A stretch of 64,000 nt of DNA from Sacculina carcini (lineage: Eukaryota > Arthropoda > Thecostraca > Sacculinidae). The notes under the pieces are model-generated. The model saw only the letters and a list, made by a program, of their open reading frames with translations. It was not told the DNA's origin and ran no database searches. This document shows, in pieces, positions 12,889 to 23,705 of the stretch (its first letter is position 1; the number at the start of each line of letters is the position of its first letter). The position numbers and the translations under genes are program-made. The stretch spans positions 6,132,204 to 6,196,203 of the forward strand of contig OU696584.1 of NCBI GenBank assembly GCA_916048095.2. Direction: 5' to 3'.

Positions 12889-13065
12889 GTTCCATTGACT
12901 CTGTGTTGTGTGATTGCGTATGGTGAGAGATAGTGTCTGAGTGCGTGAACGTGTTTGTGTGACACTTTGTGCGATTGTGTGTGTCAAGTGTACATACCCC
13001 GCGGCGGCGAGCAAGTGACCAGCTCGCCGCTGATTGGTCCAGTATGACAGTGTTTGAACTGGACC

Positions 13066-13100
<35 letters not shown>

Positions 13101-13484
13101 GTATTTGCGTATTAACGCAATTGCGTATTGTGTGTGCGTATTTGAGTATTTGAAGTGTTGTGACGTCTGGTGCGGTGTTGCCCACGCGCGCCTGTCTATA
13201 AACAGTTTTAATTTTTTGTTTTTTACACTCTGTTAGACCATTATTTCATGCCCATTGAGCGCCTACACGCCTCCACATTTTTCAATCTCAAGTGTACACA
13301 ATTAAATGTAGTACAGAAAATTGAATGTTTGTTTGCTTACAAAATGCTGTCAACACTGCTCCCATCTTCCTACCTTGGTAGCGCAGACGACACGACCTGC
13401 GGCACGGATTAAGTCCTTCGTGGATGCTGTTTTTACTATCCGATTGGTGCGTGCCGCTTTGCAATCTGTGTTGTATGTTGTGAT

Positions 13485-13665
13485 CAGTGGCTGCGCCTAG
13501 AAGAATTGGATGGAGTAAAATCCCAAAATATGTCAAACTCCCACACTCCTCAACCCCCCAAAAAACCAAATCATGAACATCTCGAGTGTAGTTTATCATG
13601 GTCTACCAAGCCCCCAAATCACTCCTCCTTAGCCCCCCATCGCAGAAATCCTGACGCCTCCACTG
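13485..13665. mobile_element. hAT-like MITE, CAGTGGCGGCGCC family (short copy)
   Basis: Begins CAGTGGCTGCGCC and ends GACGCCTCCACTG. The interior shares ATGAACATCTCGAGTGTAGTT and the CCAAGCCCCCAAAT block with other copies in the window. No coding capacity. An 8-bp target duplication is not evident. Confidence 0.7.
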
Positions 13666-14254
13666 ATTCAAGGCAAACCCATGCGAGACGCCGACTTGAC
13701 CAGGCATCGGTCATTGATTCCAATATATTATGTCGTCTTTACGATACGCCGCGCCCACGTGGCATACAGAAAGTCCCTGAGTTGATTAGACTGTTGCAGG
13801 ACTCGCTGGGCGGCAACAGCTCGCCACAGTCCACCCTCATAACGACCACCACGACGAAACTCTCAGCACATTGCGCTATGCTCTCCGAGCTATGCGCATT
13901 GAAAACCCGGTGTGTATGAACACAAGCTAGGAGGTCACCTCAAACAACGACCACCGATACGATTCCACATCAGCCAAGACTCTAAGAAGCGATGTCTCTG
14001 ACCAGCGATTCTTGAAAAACAAAAACCAGAGAGATGAATCAACTTTTAACGTCCAAATTCGACGTGCAAGTTTCAAGCTGCCAAAAGACCATGGAACACT
14101 ATGCAGACAAGATAATGAGAGACTTTGTGCCAACACCTCATTCCAGGGAAAAATGGATAACACAAATGACTTGTTTGACAAGCTTAATAACCGACTACAA
14201 AACCTCGACACAATGATATCGAGCACAATGTCGTTTGTTGAGCACTCTCTAGAC
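13666..14254. other. unassigned segment with short open frames between two MITEs
   Basis: Open frames of 60 to about 110 codons occur on the plus strand, one coiled-coil-like (residues DLFDKLNNRLQNLD). They overlap in different frames and match nothing I recognise. A decayed ORF1 of a retroelement is possible, but there is no motif to support it. Confidence 0.25.
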
Positions 14255-14540
14255 CAGTGGCGGCGCCAAGAGGGGGCTTGGGGGCTTGAGCCCCCCAAAA
14301 ATACGCCAAGCACCTTAATACCCCCAAATCATAATCAGGGACATGAAAATTTCTTACCACTGTAAATGAAGTCCTGTAATTTTGGTTCAAGTTCGAGGAC
14401 TAAATCAGTGTGCCCCAGTCCTTATTATAATAATATGTAGTCAGCGTTCGAGTGTAGCTCTTCATGCTTCGCCGAGCCCCCTCAACTTTTTCCTTAGCAC
14501 CCCCTCAGCCCCCCATCGGAAAATCCTGGCGCCGCCACTG
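14255..14540. mobile_element. hAT-like MITE, CAGTGGCGGCGCC family (286-bp copy)
   Basis: Ends are perfect inverted repeats, CAGTGGCGGCGCCA and TGGCGCCGCCACTG. The interior has the shared blocks TTCGAGTGTAGCTCTTCATG, CTTCGCCGAGCCCCC and CAGCCCCCCATCGG. The end bases CAGTG fit the YARNG rule of hAT transposon termini. It is non-coding and so would have depended on a transposase supplied in trans. Confidence 0.8.
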
Positions 14541-14579
14541 AGTATTAGGTTTTCACCAATATACAATATAACCTAGAAA

Positions 14580-14697
14580 TGTGTGTTTTGCAAATGCATG
14601 TGTGTGTATGTACGCGTATCGGTGTGTATGCGTGTGTGTGTGTGAATGTATGTGTTTGTGTGTGTCTGTGTGGATGTGTGTGTGTGTGTGTGTGTGA

Positions 14698-14749
<52 letters not shown>

Positions 14750-14880
14750 GTATGCGTATATATGTACATGTATGTGTATTTGTGTGTATGTATGCATTTA
14801 TATGTGTGTGTATATTTGTGTGTTTATATTTGTGTGTGTGTGTATTCGTGTTTGTGTATGTGTGTATGTGTGTGTGTGTA

Positions 14881-14917
<37 letters not shown>

Positions 14918-14962
14918 TTGTGTGTGTATGTGTGTGTGTGTATTTGTGTGTGTGTGTGTATT

Positions 14963-15048
<86 letters not shown>
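14580..15048. repeat. 470-bp (TG)n compound microsatellite
   Basis: The longest microsatellite in the window, with TATG, TTTG and CGTG interruptions and a pure (TG)n run at about 14972-15046. It creates long Cys/Val and His/Thr open frames on both strands that are not genes. A short (GA)n run follows at 15170-15196. Confidence 0.95.
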
Positions 15049-15049
<1 letters not shown>

Positions 15050-15261
15050 CAGTCGGTGGGCATGCACTCAAAGCAGATGAGAGAGAAGATAAGAGGCGGA
15101 TGAAGATGAAAAGAGAGAGTGAATGATAAAATAGAGTAGACGAAGTGACATTGAAAAGTGAATACTTCAGAGAGAGAGAGAGAGAGAGAGAGAGACAGTG
15201 TGAATAAGGAAATATGATAGATCAGGGCCATTAAGCCCACCAGGTCATGTTAAGACCATGC

Positions 15262-15497
15262 CACTTTTCAGGCCTGAAATACTAGCCTTTAAGTAGCACG
15301 GTCCAATAAGCCCAGCCAAAATTTGAACTTTTCTCCGGTAGTATTTTTCAAATGCTCTGTTTGTTTAACATATACAATATGTTGAAAAAACGTCCTTTTC
15401 TGTCATGTACGTGTTAATTTACCTCTTTCATCAAACTATTGCACACATTTGTACTTTATTAACAGTGATGTAATTCAAACAATAATGAAGCTTGTTA
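15262..15497. repeat. 235-bp dispersed repeat, copy 1 (direct repeat flanking USP gene)
   Basis: Starts CACTTTTCAGGCCTGAAATA and runs through CTTTTCTCCGGTAGTATTTT and GAAGCTTGTT. A highly similar copy in the same orientation lies at 20204-20437, so the pair brackets the USP37-like gene. No coding capacity; family unknown. Confidence 0.85.
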
Positions 15498-16096
15498 TTT
15501 TTTATAAATATAACTTTTTACCCTGTGTACGTTCGTGTGCATGTAAGTGTTTGAATATATTTGTGTGCGTGCTTGTGTGTATATGTATATTTGTGTGTGG
15601 ACCAGTGTCCAAGAGTTTTCATGGCTCATGAAGCGGATTACAGCAATGATTTCTGTAGAAGACAATATGTGTGGAGGCATAGAGCTAGGAAATATACGAA
15701 ATACGGCGCTATTCATCAAGCCAAGCTTGCAAGGAACTTGCAAAAATGCACTATATCAGAATAAAAACAATTTTCAATGAGCAAATAATGTTGAAAACAA
15801 CATCCCGAAGTGTTGCAGTGCACAATGCATGATATTTGCAGAATATGTTCAGCAGCGTTGAGAATTAATAGGTTATTGAATAATACAGCATTGAGTGAAG
15901 ACGCTGATAACGTTTGCCCCGTGAAATTCACGATTTTTTTCTTGATAATTCATCAGTGTGATTGCAAAGGTCATTGACCCATTCCGCTATTTTGACTTGG
16001 CGAGTTAACTGGTTAATTGACGTTAAACCTCATTTACCGAGTTAGCCTTGGAAAAAGTCATCATTGGCTACTTTGATAGATTTGATCTACAGCACA

Positions 16097-19000
16097 ATGA
16101 ACTCACGTTCAGTGATGGAGATTAAACCAAGCGTTTCATCACACACATCGACTGGCGGTCTCAAAGAACACCTCGAGACCGTCGTCAACTGTGACACCTC
16201 TACCATCTCAAATCATCATAATTATAATCATTTGACGGTGTCGGCGTGCCAGCGGTTTGTCCGTAGACCGGCACGTCTTCATGACAGCACGCATGTCGGG
16301 CGTCAGCGACGACAGCTGAGTTTTTACCAGCGACAACGACGTCGCTTATCATCGTCGTGTCGTCGTCGCACTGTTAGCAAGCAGTACCTGACAGGCAAGT
16401 CGTCCACACTGGCCACCAACATCTCCGGCCGACGAATGGTCAACTCACGGCATCTCAAGAGAACAGCCGCCCAAATCAAGGCCAACTGTCCTGTCTCTGT
16501 GGCAGTATCGGCAACTTCTTCACCGTCTTCCTGTTTGTCACCGTCATCTTCTTCTTCGATGCAATGTGACGACACCCAGCGAGGTCGAAGTCAGTTTCTT
16601 GTGAAACAGCAGCAACACAATCGCTGTTCTGCATCAACAGCAGTGTTGTCACATTCCGCACCGTTATCTTGTTCACCATCCACTCTCTCATCAGCTGATG
16701 CTGGCCAAAAAGATCAGCAAACACTTCTCGAAGCCGCACAACAACAGACTTGTGCTCGCTCCAGGTCATCATCCACATCCTCATCTTGCTCTTCTTCATC
16801 ATGTTTGTCGTTGTCGTCGGACTCCTCCTGTGACGGCAACTGGAAGCGTCGTAATAGGAGCAGCCGGTCGACCAACGCGACAGTGTCATGCAAGCGTCGT
16901 CGTTGTGACATCTCATCGAAATCCTCGACTGTTTTACCAGCACCATCAATATCAACATCATCTAGACAGGAACAATCAGTTTCATCATCCTCAGCATCTC
17001 CAGTAATACCATCATCATCAGGACCAGCAACATTATCAATGTCAACGACTCCATCACATACATTAATGTCCAAGTCTACTTGTGACAATAGGAAACGTCC
17101 CTCTACGTCTCCTGTAATTGACGAGACAGTAGTATGCAAGCGCAGTCGTAGCGATACCTGTTCACCAGTCACTTTGATACCGGCATCATCATCGGTAGGA
17201 TCCTCATCATTGGTACAGTCTCACTGCGGTGACAGTAGAAAGCGGCGTTCTGTAAGCCCACAGAAAAATGCTTCACTGCCGCACAAACGTCCCCGAGTAA
17301 TTGCGGAGAAGCAATTGCAGTCACCAGCAGTTATCGGACGAACTGTCGCACCGAGTTGTCAGCGCCAATTATACAGCGCTTATAAGACATCGACAGTATT
17401 TTCTGGTTGCGGCGATATCACCGCTGTCTTCAATGACGATGATGATGAAGATACAGATGATGATGATATGATAGACTACAGAAGAGACAGCGGTAGCATG
17501 AGGACGACTATCAATAACACAGCTACCTCTTGCTTCCGCGAGCATGCTCAACTCCATGACACAGATCCAATATACATGGGTCTACCTAATGACGGCATGT
17601 TTTGTTATCAGAACGCCGTACTGCAGGTGTTGTTCGGCCTGACGCCGTTTGTCTCCGAGTGTGTGGCTGCCGCTGAGCGACTGCCGGAGCTGTGTGTGAC
17701 AGTGCGCTCTCTGGCGCAACTAATGCGGCTGAGGAACATGGCGCAGCGACACGCCGCCTGGATGCAGCTGAAAACACTGAGAAGACAAGTGTTTGCCGAC
17801 ATCGACCCATCGTTCGGCAATATGTTTAACATGCAGGACGCAAATGAGTTTATGCTGCGTCTGTTTGCGGCGATGCGACAAGAACTGGACATATACGGCG
17901 GCTTTCATATGAACAACGTCAATGTTACTGGTGGCAATTGCGAACTACAGCAGCGGTTGTTGGACCCGGTTCGATCTAGTTTCGAATACGAAACACTGGA
18001 GGTGAACCAGTGCTGTCAATGCAAGCGACAGCGAGAGAGACGTGAACAACACATCACATGGTTCATCAACGTGCCACGCCGGCGGGCAGAATGTCCGCTG
18101 TCTTCATTACGTGACGCTCTCAGACTAAGCATGCGTCCTGAGCGACGAGAAGTGCGCTGTGCCGCGTGTGGTCACGACGAGTGTTCAGTAACAACGAGTG
18201 TCAGCCGACTACCGCGTGTGCTTATTGTGCAACTGAATCGCTACCTGTGTGGCGGTGGTCAGATGCAAAAAATTGATGAACGCGTGCTCATTCCAAGTGA
18301 ACTTTCGCTGGAGGAGTTCGCTACCAGGGATACCGCCTCGCCCGTCGAGTCACAACATCAAAGGTGAGTCCTCGTATCTACCTACCTGTATGTGTATCTG
18401 TCTGTCATGTTAAGTTCATGAAATAATATGGCGAATGCAAAACAATACTCAGTGTATTGTTGTGTTTAACAAAAGCTTAACTAATAATGGTTGTACGTGT
18501 GTGTGTCTTGACAGAATGACATATAATGTTGGCTCGTATCAGAGTGATGCGTCCAATAGTGACGCTTCAAACACAACCCTTGAGGATCTGCAGCTTCAGG
18601 AGGCCATACGAATGTCGCTGGAACAACAATCGACATCCATTCAACAAGACAACGACAGTGGCAATAAAACCAATCAGGTAATGTCCAGATCTTTTCTATA
18701 CTGTTCTACTACTCTTTACTTCCTGATTATTTGTCTGTATGTCCATATGTTCTATCGTCAAGCGTTTTATTGTTCTGTTTCTCCGTGTTATTCACATATT
18801 TTCCTATCATCCTATATTATTCAGGAACCTTTCAAAATTATTATACCTGTAAAATCAACTGTCTCTCAACACTTGACTGTTCTGTCCTCTGTTGAATATA
18901 TCTTATGTCTATGTCCAACCATTTCCTCCTCCGCTATTTTGCTGCTTCTAACCAAAATATAATTTGCGTGTGTGTGTGTGTGTGCCTGTGTGTAGAGTGA

Positions 19001-19232
19001 GACATTGTCACCGTCTGCGGCTGGTGGGCGTGGTCAATATCGGTTGGTGGGCGTGGTCAGTCATTACGGTCGCTCGGCACAATCAGGCCACTACGTGTCC
19101 GACGTGTACAATATGACACGCGACCAATGGCTGCACTATGATGATCTTCGCGTGAAGAATATCGACAAGAACCGAGTGCTTGGTGAAACTGGCCAACGTT
19201 GCGGCTATATCTTCATCTACGAGCACAAATGA
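16097..19232 (+). CDS. USP37: ubiquitin carboxyl-terminal hydrolase, USP37-like (3 exons)
   Basis: Exons 16097-18363, 18515-18677 and 18996-19232 join in phases 2 and 0, giving 888 residues; all introns are GT-AG. It removes ubiquitin from proteins; vertebrate USP37 acts in the nucleus on cell-cycle substrates. Residues 1-490 are low complexity, rich in Ser with basic clusters that could be nuclear signals, and include an acidic Asp run. The Cys box is GLPNDGMFCYQNAVLQVL with Cys503 as nucleophile. CC/CQC and CAAC pairs suggest a zinc finger. Exon 2 encodes a ubiquitin-interacting motif at about 778-794 (TLEDLQLQEAIRMSLEQ), placed between the Cys and His boxes as in USP37. The His box (SGHYVSDVYN, His842; Asp859/860 in HYDDLRV) and the end GYIFIYEHK match USP37/USP26 closely. 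The Cys box departs from the usual NLGNTC. Possible poly(A) signal AATAAA at about 19655. Confidence 0.88.
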
Positions 19233-20203
19233 GCTGCACTGCCAACCTCTTCTATCAATGTTCTCCTATCACTCTTTCTATTCTCTTCCACCTGGTGATG
19301 TGCTTCAAAGTTTGACCCTGTGCCATATTTTCCGCTGATAACATCCTGCTTGTGTTTGTGTGTGTGCATGATCAAGATCGGTGTGTTCACACGTGGCTAG
19401 TGCTGAGTTGTCGGACTCATAAATCAGATAAATGAGGGCTACGAAAACGCTCGTGCCATTCCGTTCGACGACAACTGGAGAACATAAAGTGTTGGATCTG
19501 CAGCCAATCATCAGCCAATACCTGCAGCCAATCGTCTGCTGTCAAGATCTCGTCCCAACCATGAATTTTTATAGGAGAGAAGAATGGAATAGAAAAGAAA
19601 CCGGTTCGCGATATCTTCACTTGGTTCGCAAGAAAGCGGTTCAAACGCTATCATAAATAAAAGATTGCTGAAAAATCATGAAAAAACACCTGAAGAAAAC
19701 AAAAACTCCATTCTATGGAAGGAAACGAGAAGAGCGGTCAGTGGAAATGTCACAAAGACAGTCACAATACCCGCACTGCACTAATGTGTGTATGACCGCT
19801 GAAGTACAACATGCCTGAATCTTCACTAATTTCAATCATATCGTCCATGAACATTTGCCAATGTACTGTGATCTGTGCATTATTGGAAAAGCAGGCAACA
19901 ATGAGTAGCGTGGTGGCTATGATACCCCCGCCCTTGAGCGGATAATACTTCTCCCCAGAAAGGGGATAAGGGGGACCTGTAGCCATTAAAATACCCTCAA
20001 GTAACATTGACACTAACACACATACATCTCGGCTAAGTGCAAATGTTGTGATAACACACACGCAAACTGACTCAAAATAATGGTTGTATACCATCATTGA
20101 GCAATATTACACATAAATTAACTCGTTTTATTAATTAAAACTCAAATTTTATCATTTATCAACTGATTTCTACATGTAGAGAATATACACTAAATGCCCG
20201 TGT
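19233..20203. other. intergenic DNA behind the USP gene
   Basis: Moderately AT-rich with no long frames. It holds the AATAAA at about 19655 and a CCCC/GGGG-rich patch at 19925-19985 reminiscent of the MITE interiors elsewhere, but without recognisable ends. Confidence 0.4.
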
Positions 20204-20437
20204 CACTTTTCAGGCCTGAAATACTAGGTTTTCAGTAGTACTAGGTCCAATAAACCCAGCCACAATTTGAACTTTTCTCCGGTAGTATTTTTCAAATGCT
20301 CTGTTTGTTTAACATATACAATATGTTGAAAAAAACGTCCTTTTCTATCATTTACGTGTTAATTTACATTTTTCATCAAACTATTGCACATATTTGTACT
20401 TTACCAACATTTATATCATTCATACTATAATGAAGCT
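20204..20437. repeat. 235-bp dispersed repeat, copy 2
   Basis: Same orientation as 15262-15497 with scattered substitutions. The sequence after it, to about 20610, has a GGCCATTGAGCCCGG block resembling the one just before copy 1, hinting that the true element is longer than the shared core. Confidence 0.85.
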
Positions 20438-20751
20438 TGTTCTTTTGGATAAACAAAAATTGTCCACCCTCAAATAGCTCTGGCCATTGAGCCCGGCATG
20501 GAAAACATGCAGTAGAATTTTGGCTATCAAAATATGCGCTTAATGGTTGGGATCTAGAGTAACAAGTGGCATGGCCCCACCTGAAGGCCGAGCACCCATG
20601 TCGCGAGAATGAAGCGGGGAGTGCGACGTGGAGAACAGCTCGCAGTTTCATTTGACCATTCAACTGCAATTTATATAAGAAAACTACTGGCCGCGTAAAC
20701 GGTCGAAAAACACCAATATAAAGCCAATCCGCTATGAATCGGTCTTAGTTA

Positions 20752-21071
20752 AAGGTTAAAGGCCTTAGTGACAGCTGCTACACTGGAAGAAGCCGAGGCT
20801 TATGAACACACAGGTGTGCCCCGTAAAGCTCGCTGCCACCGCAGAACCGACCCTCTCCACGCTATGACACCACAAGGACGAAAGGCGAGAGGGCCACCTC
20901 CCCAGAATGCATGTCACAACTCATGACTGATATCTGGTACCATTTTCTGCTGGGTGGACAGGGGCTGTGGGATTATAGAATTCGCCCAATGAAATTCTGC
21001 TCCGCTGGGTTTCGAACCACGGACCTCCCGCTTGTGAGGCGGGTGTGCTACCACTACACCACGGAGTCCCC
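20752..21071 (-). mobile_element. tRNA-Val-derived SINE, copy 1
   Basis: On the minus strand it starts with a tRNA-like head: GGACTCCGTGGTGTAGTGGT as A-box region, anticodon-arm CCCGCCTCACAAGCGGG with loop triplet CAC (Val), and GGTTCGAAACCC as B box. It ends near 20752 with GCCTTTAACCTTTAAC. Full-length, about 320 bp. Confidence 0.8.
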
Positions 21072-21343
21072 AGTTCGCTGCATTTCGTTATTCGGCTCTT
21101 TCGAGCCGTTGGTATAACCGCAAACAATATATCTCAACATTTACCACTGGCGTTTTCATTGTATGCGAAGTACAGACCAAAATGTAATTAAATAATGGTC
21201 AACTATGACGCGGTCCATCACAAAAAGTACCATGTTTTCAGGCATTATCCTATATTTCCAGAAATTATCTGTGACGATTGTTCATACTTGCATCAGAGAT
21301 CAAGGTATAGTTGAAATAAGTTCTAGGCCATATGCATAGAGCG

Positions 21344-21420
21344 CAGTGGCGGCGCCAGGAGTTTTACGGGGCCTGAGGGAAAAGGTGGATGCGAAAGGCT
21401 TGGCGAAATATAAGATGACC
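21344..21420. mobile_element. hAT-like MITE left part (split copy)
   Basis: Begins CAGTGGCGGCGCCAGGAGTT and continues GGCTTGGCGAAAT. Homology stops at about 21420. A matching right part (GAAATGTTCATGGTCAGGAT to AGCTCCAAAGCCCCC) is at about 21978-22095, so the copy appears to be split by other repeats including a SINE. Confidence 0.6.
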
Positions 21421-21551
21421 ATATTCCGAAGATCTAAAATGAGGACATATTTGTGCGCGAGCGAAAAATTGAGCTTTCTAGCAAAAATGTCATTTTTGTT
21501 GGAAAATGTTTTTGATTGACCCTTTCAGGCAAGCCATTATACACTCCCAAA

Positions 21552-21826
21552 GGTTAAAAGGTTAAATGCCTAAGTAACAGCTGCTACACGGGAAGAAGCT
21601 GAAGCTTATGAACACACAGGCGTGCCCCGTGCAGCTCGCTGCCACCGCAGAACCGACCCTCTCCACGCTATGGCGCCACAAGGACGTAAGACGTATTAGA
21701 GAGGGCCACCTCCCCAGAATGCATGACACAACTCATGACTGATATCTGGTACCATCATTTTCTGCTGGGTGGACAGGGGCTGTGGGATTGTAGAATTCGC
21801 CCAATGAAATTCTGCTCCGCCGGGTT
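21552..21826 (-). mobile_element. tRNA-Val-derived SINE, copy 2, lacking the tRNA head
   Basis: Matches copies at 20752, 44152 and 54347 from the tail up to the base of the tRNA-like head (CTGCTCCGCCGGGTT). The tRNA-derived part is missing, so this copy has no internal Pol III promoter. Confidence 0.75.
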
Positions 21827-21977
21827 AAAAAAGGAACATATCGAATTTAACTACTCAAACTATATAAACCCCGGATATCTAAAGCATTTTACTAAAAGAA
21901 CCCGGACAGGTCGAGCAGCCCCCAAAAAGAGAATATGTTCGGGAAAAATAGGACGTATGGTCACCCTAGGAAACATG

Positions 21978-22095
21978 GGAAACTGCCCTCGAAATGTTCA
22001 TGGTCAGGATTGGGGGGGGGGGGGGGGGGGGGCAGGGGAAGGAAGCTTATCACATTTTTGGGGGGATTCAGCTCCAAAGCCCCCAACCCATCTTG
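21978..22095. mobile_element. hAT-like MITE right part, with a 21-base G run
   Basis: Carries the family blocks GAAATGTTCATGGTCAGGAT and TCACATTTTTGGGGGGATTC. A run of about 21 G lies at 22012-22032. No terminal CCGCCACTG is present. Confidence 0.55.
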
Positions 22096-22444
22096 GGGTG
22101 GGGTGCCTTTGGGAGCCCCCATCCTCCTTGTGTATCTACACGGATATTCAAAACAATTGTTGAAGCATTGCACACGAGTGTAGGCAATTGTAACAAGTGT
22201 ATATACAATCGCTACAATGACGATTGCAATACACAAGTCTAAGCACTGCACAGGTAAAACGAACACTCATTTGTAGAAGGTGATTGTATTTCACCGTAGT
22301 GGATCAGTGGGAACGACACTTGCACAAAAAAACAAATAAAAACTAGCATACAAAACTGTGTTGCTAGTTGACTAGTTACAAATATATATATACTTGTAAT
22401 TTATATATATTTGATTTATTGACTATTTATTTATTGACGATTTA

Positions 22445-22712
22445 TTGGCGACTAAACCGGCTCCCCCACTGTTCTGCAGTGAGGAGGGTGGCTAGACACC
22501 CGACAGGAAAAAAAACAAAACCTGTTTCGAGGGCGGATGAGCTATCTCATAGCCAACGGCCATCTAGCATGTTCCAGTTTGCAAACGTGTTTTCATTTTT
22601 CTATTTGTGCCTACGCCCTGCTCGCTGTGATGTTCCTGTCGGTTGTCTTTTTCGCGCCTGTGTATCAATATGTGCGCTATATTAAATATATGTTGTTGTT
22701 GTTGTTGTTGTA
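22445..22712 (+). mobile_element. SINE-like element with TTG-repeat tail
   Basis: Non-coding, about 265 bases, ending GTGCGCTATATTAAATATATG and a (TTG)n run. The last 35 bases closely match the 3' end of the LINE fragment at 32835-33453, as expected of a SINE mobilised by that LINE. The 5' part is not clearly tRNA-like. Confidence 0.5.
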
Positions 22713-23036
22713 TTGAAATAGGTAGCGGGCTTCAGACATCGAACCGACGTGAAGGTCATTAGATGGCATTAGCGGGGCGAATTCAATTCAGTTGCATTGT
22801 CCATTAACACGACCTACGTGATTGTATGCACCACCGGCATTGCCTAATTCGCTGTCAAATACGGAAAAAAGCACGTGCAGAAAGCACACAGCACATTGAA
22901 CGTCACCTTGTGACTAGTACGTGAGGTCAACGAAATCACATCCTCTCATTCTATATGACATAAAGCAGAGATGGGTGGAACACAATGTCATCAGAACAGG
23001 TTGTATATAGTCTCGCCAAACAAACAGTATAAATCA

Positions 23037-23288
23037 AAGGCGGATCCAGAAATGTTTATTGGAAGGACAAGTCACTTTTCTCTGGATTGAATGCGACAAC
23101 ATGCAACACCCAAAAACAATGCTCTCATTTAGGAAAATCCAGCAAGAAAGCAATAATTAAAAATCCAGTAAATACAGGAAACTATAAAACGTCGTTATAT
23201 CTTTCATATTTGAGCTGATAGCGAAAACAGTTTTTGGTCGTTTGGGTAAGGGCAAGGTCCCGATGACTCCCCTCTAGACCCGCCTATG
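23037..23288. mobile_element. MITE with GGCGGATCCAG-type ends
   Basis: Left end AAAGGCGGATCCAGAAATG and right end CTCTAGACCCGCCTATGA are imperfect inverted repeats of about 16 bases. The interior is AT-rich and non-coding. It lies upstream of the phosphodiesterase gene. Confidence 0.5.
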
Positions 23289-23705
23289 ACACACACACAA
23301 ACGCCAACACACTGTCTATGATACACGCAAACAACACCACACAATGTGGATATACACATTGTCTGGCGCAGACCGGGCTGAAGGGTTGTTTGCGCACAGT
23401 TTGTGTGTTTACAGCCACCGCTGTGGCGAACAGATACTCGCTCCTGCAATCTCCTGCTCCACAAACACTCGCGTGTCTCTTGTCCAAGCTGAAAGAATTG
23501 AAACGCTTTTGAAAACAACATAGAGAACACCAGCAGTCAATATAACCATATGAAATTGGCGCAGAACCCCCATCAAACATCTTGTCAGAACTGATCGACA
23601 CTTTCCGCTGTTGTCGTGTCCAACGTTACCGACTACACAAACAGTAGAGACACACAGAAATCAATCGTCTACTGGTTGGCGTAGACAAGACATCGCTGGC
23701 AGAGG

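Noticed and set aside
13666-14254. Coding exon or retroelement ORF1 between two MITEs
   Set aside because: Short frames in different phases, no diagnostic residues; listed only as an unassigned segment.
14553-15126. Long Cys/Val and His/Thr open frames on both strands
   Set aside because: They are translations of a (TG)n microsatellite; the same applies at 3214-4072, 4368-4747, 45231-45482 and 53359-53838.
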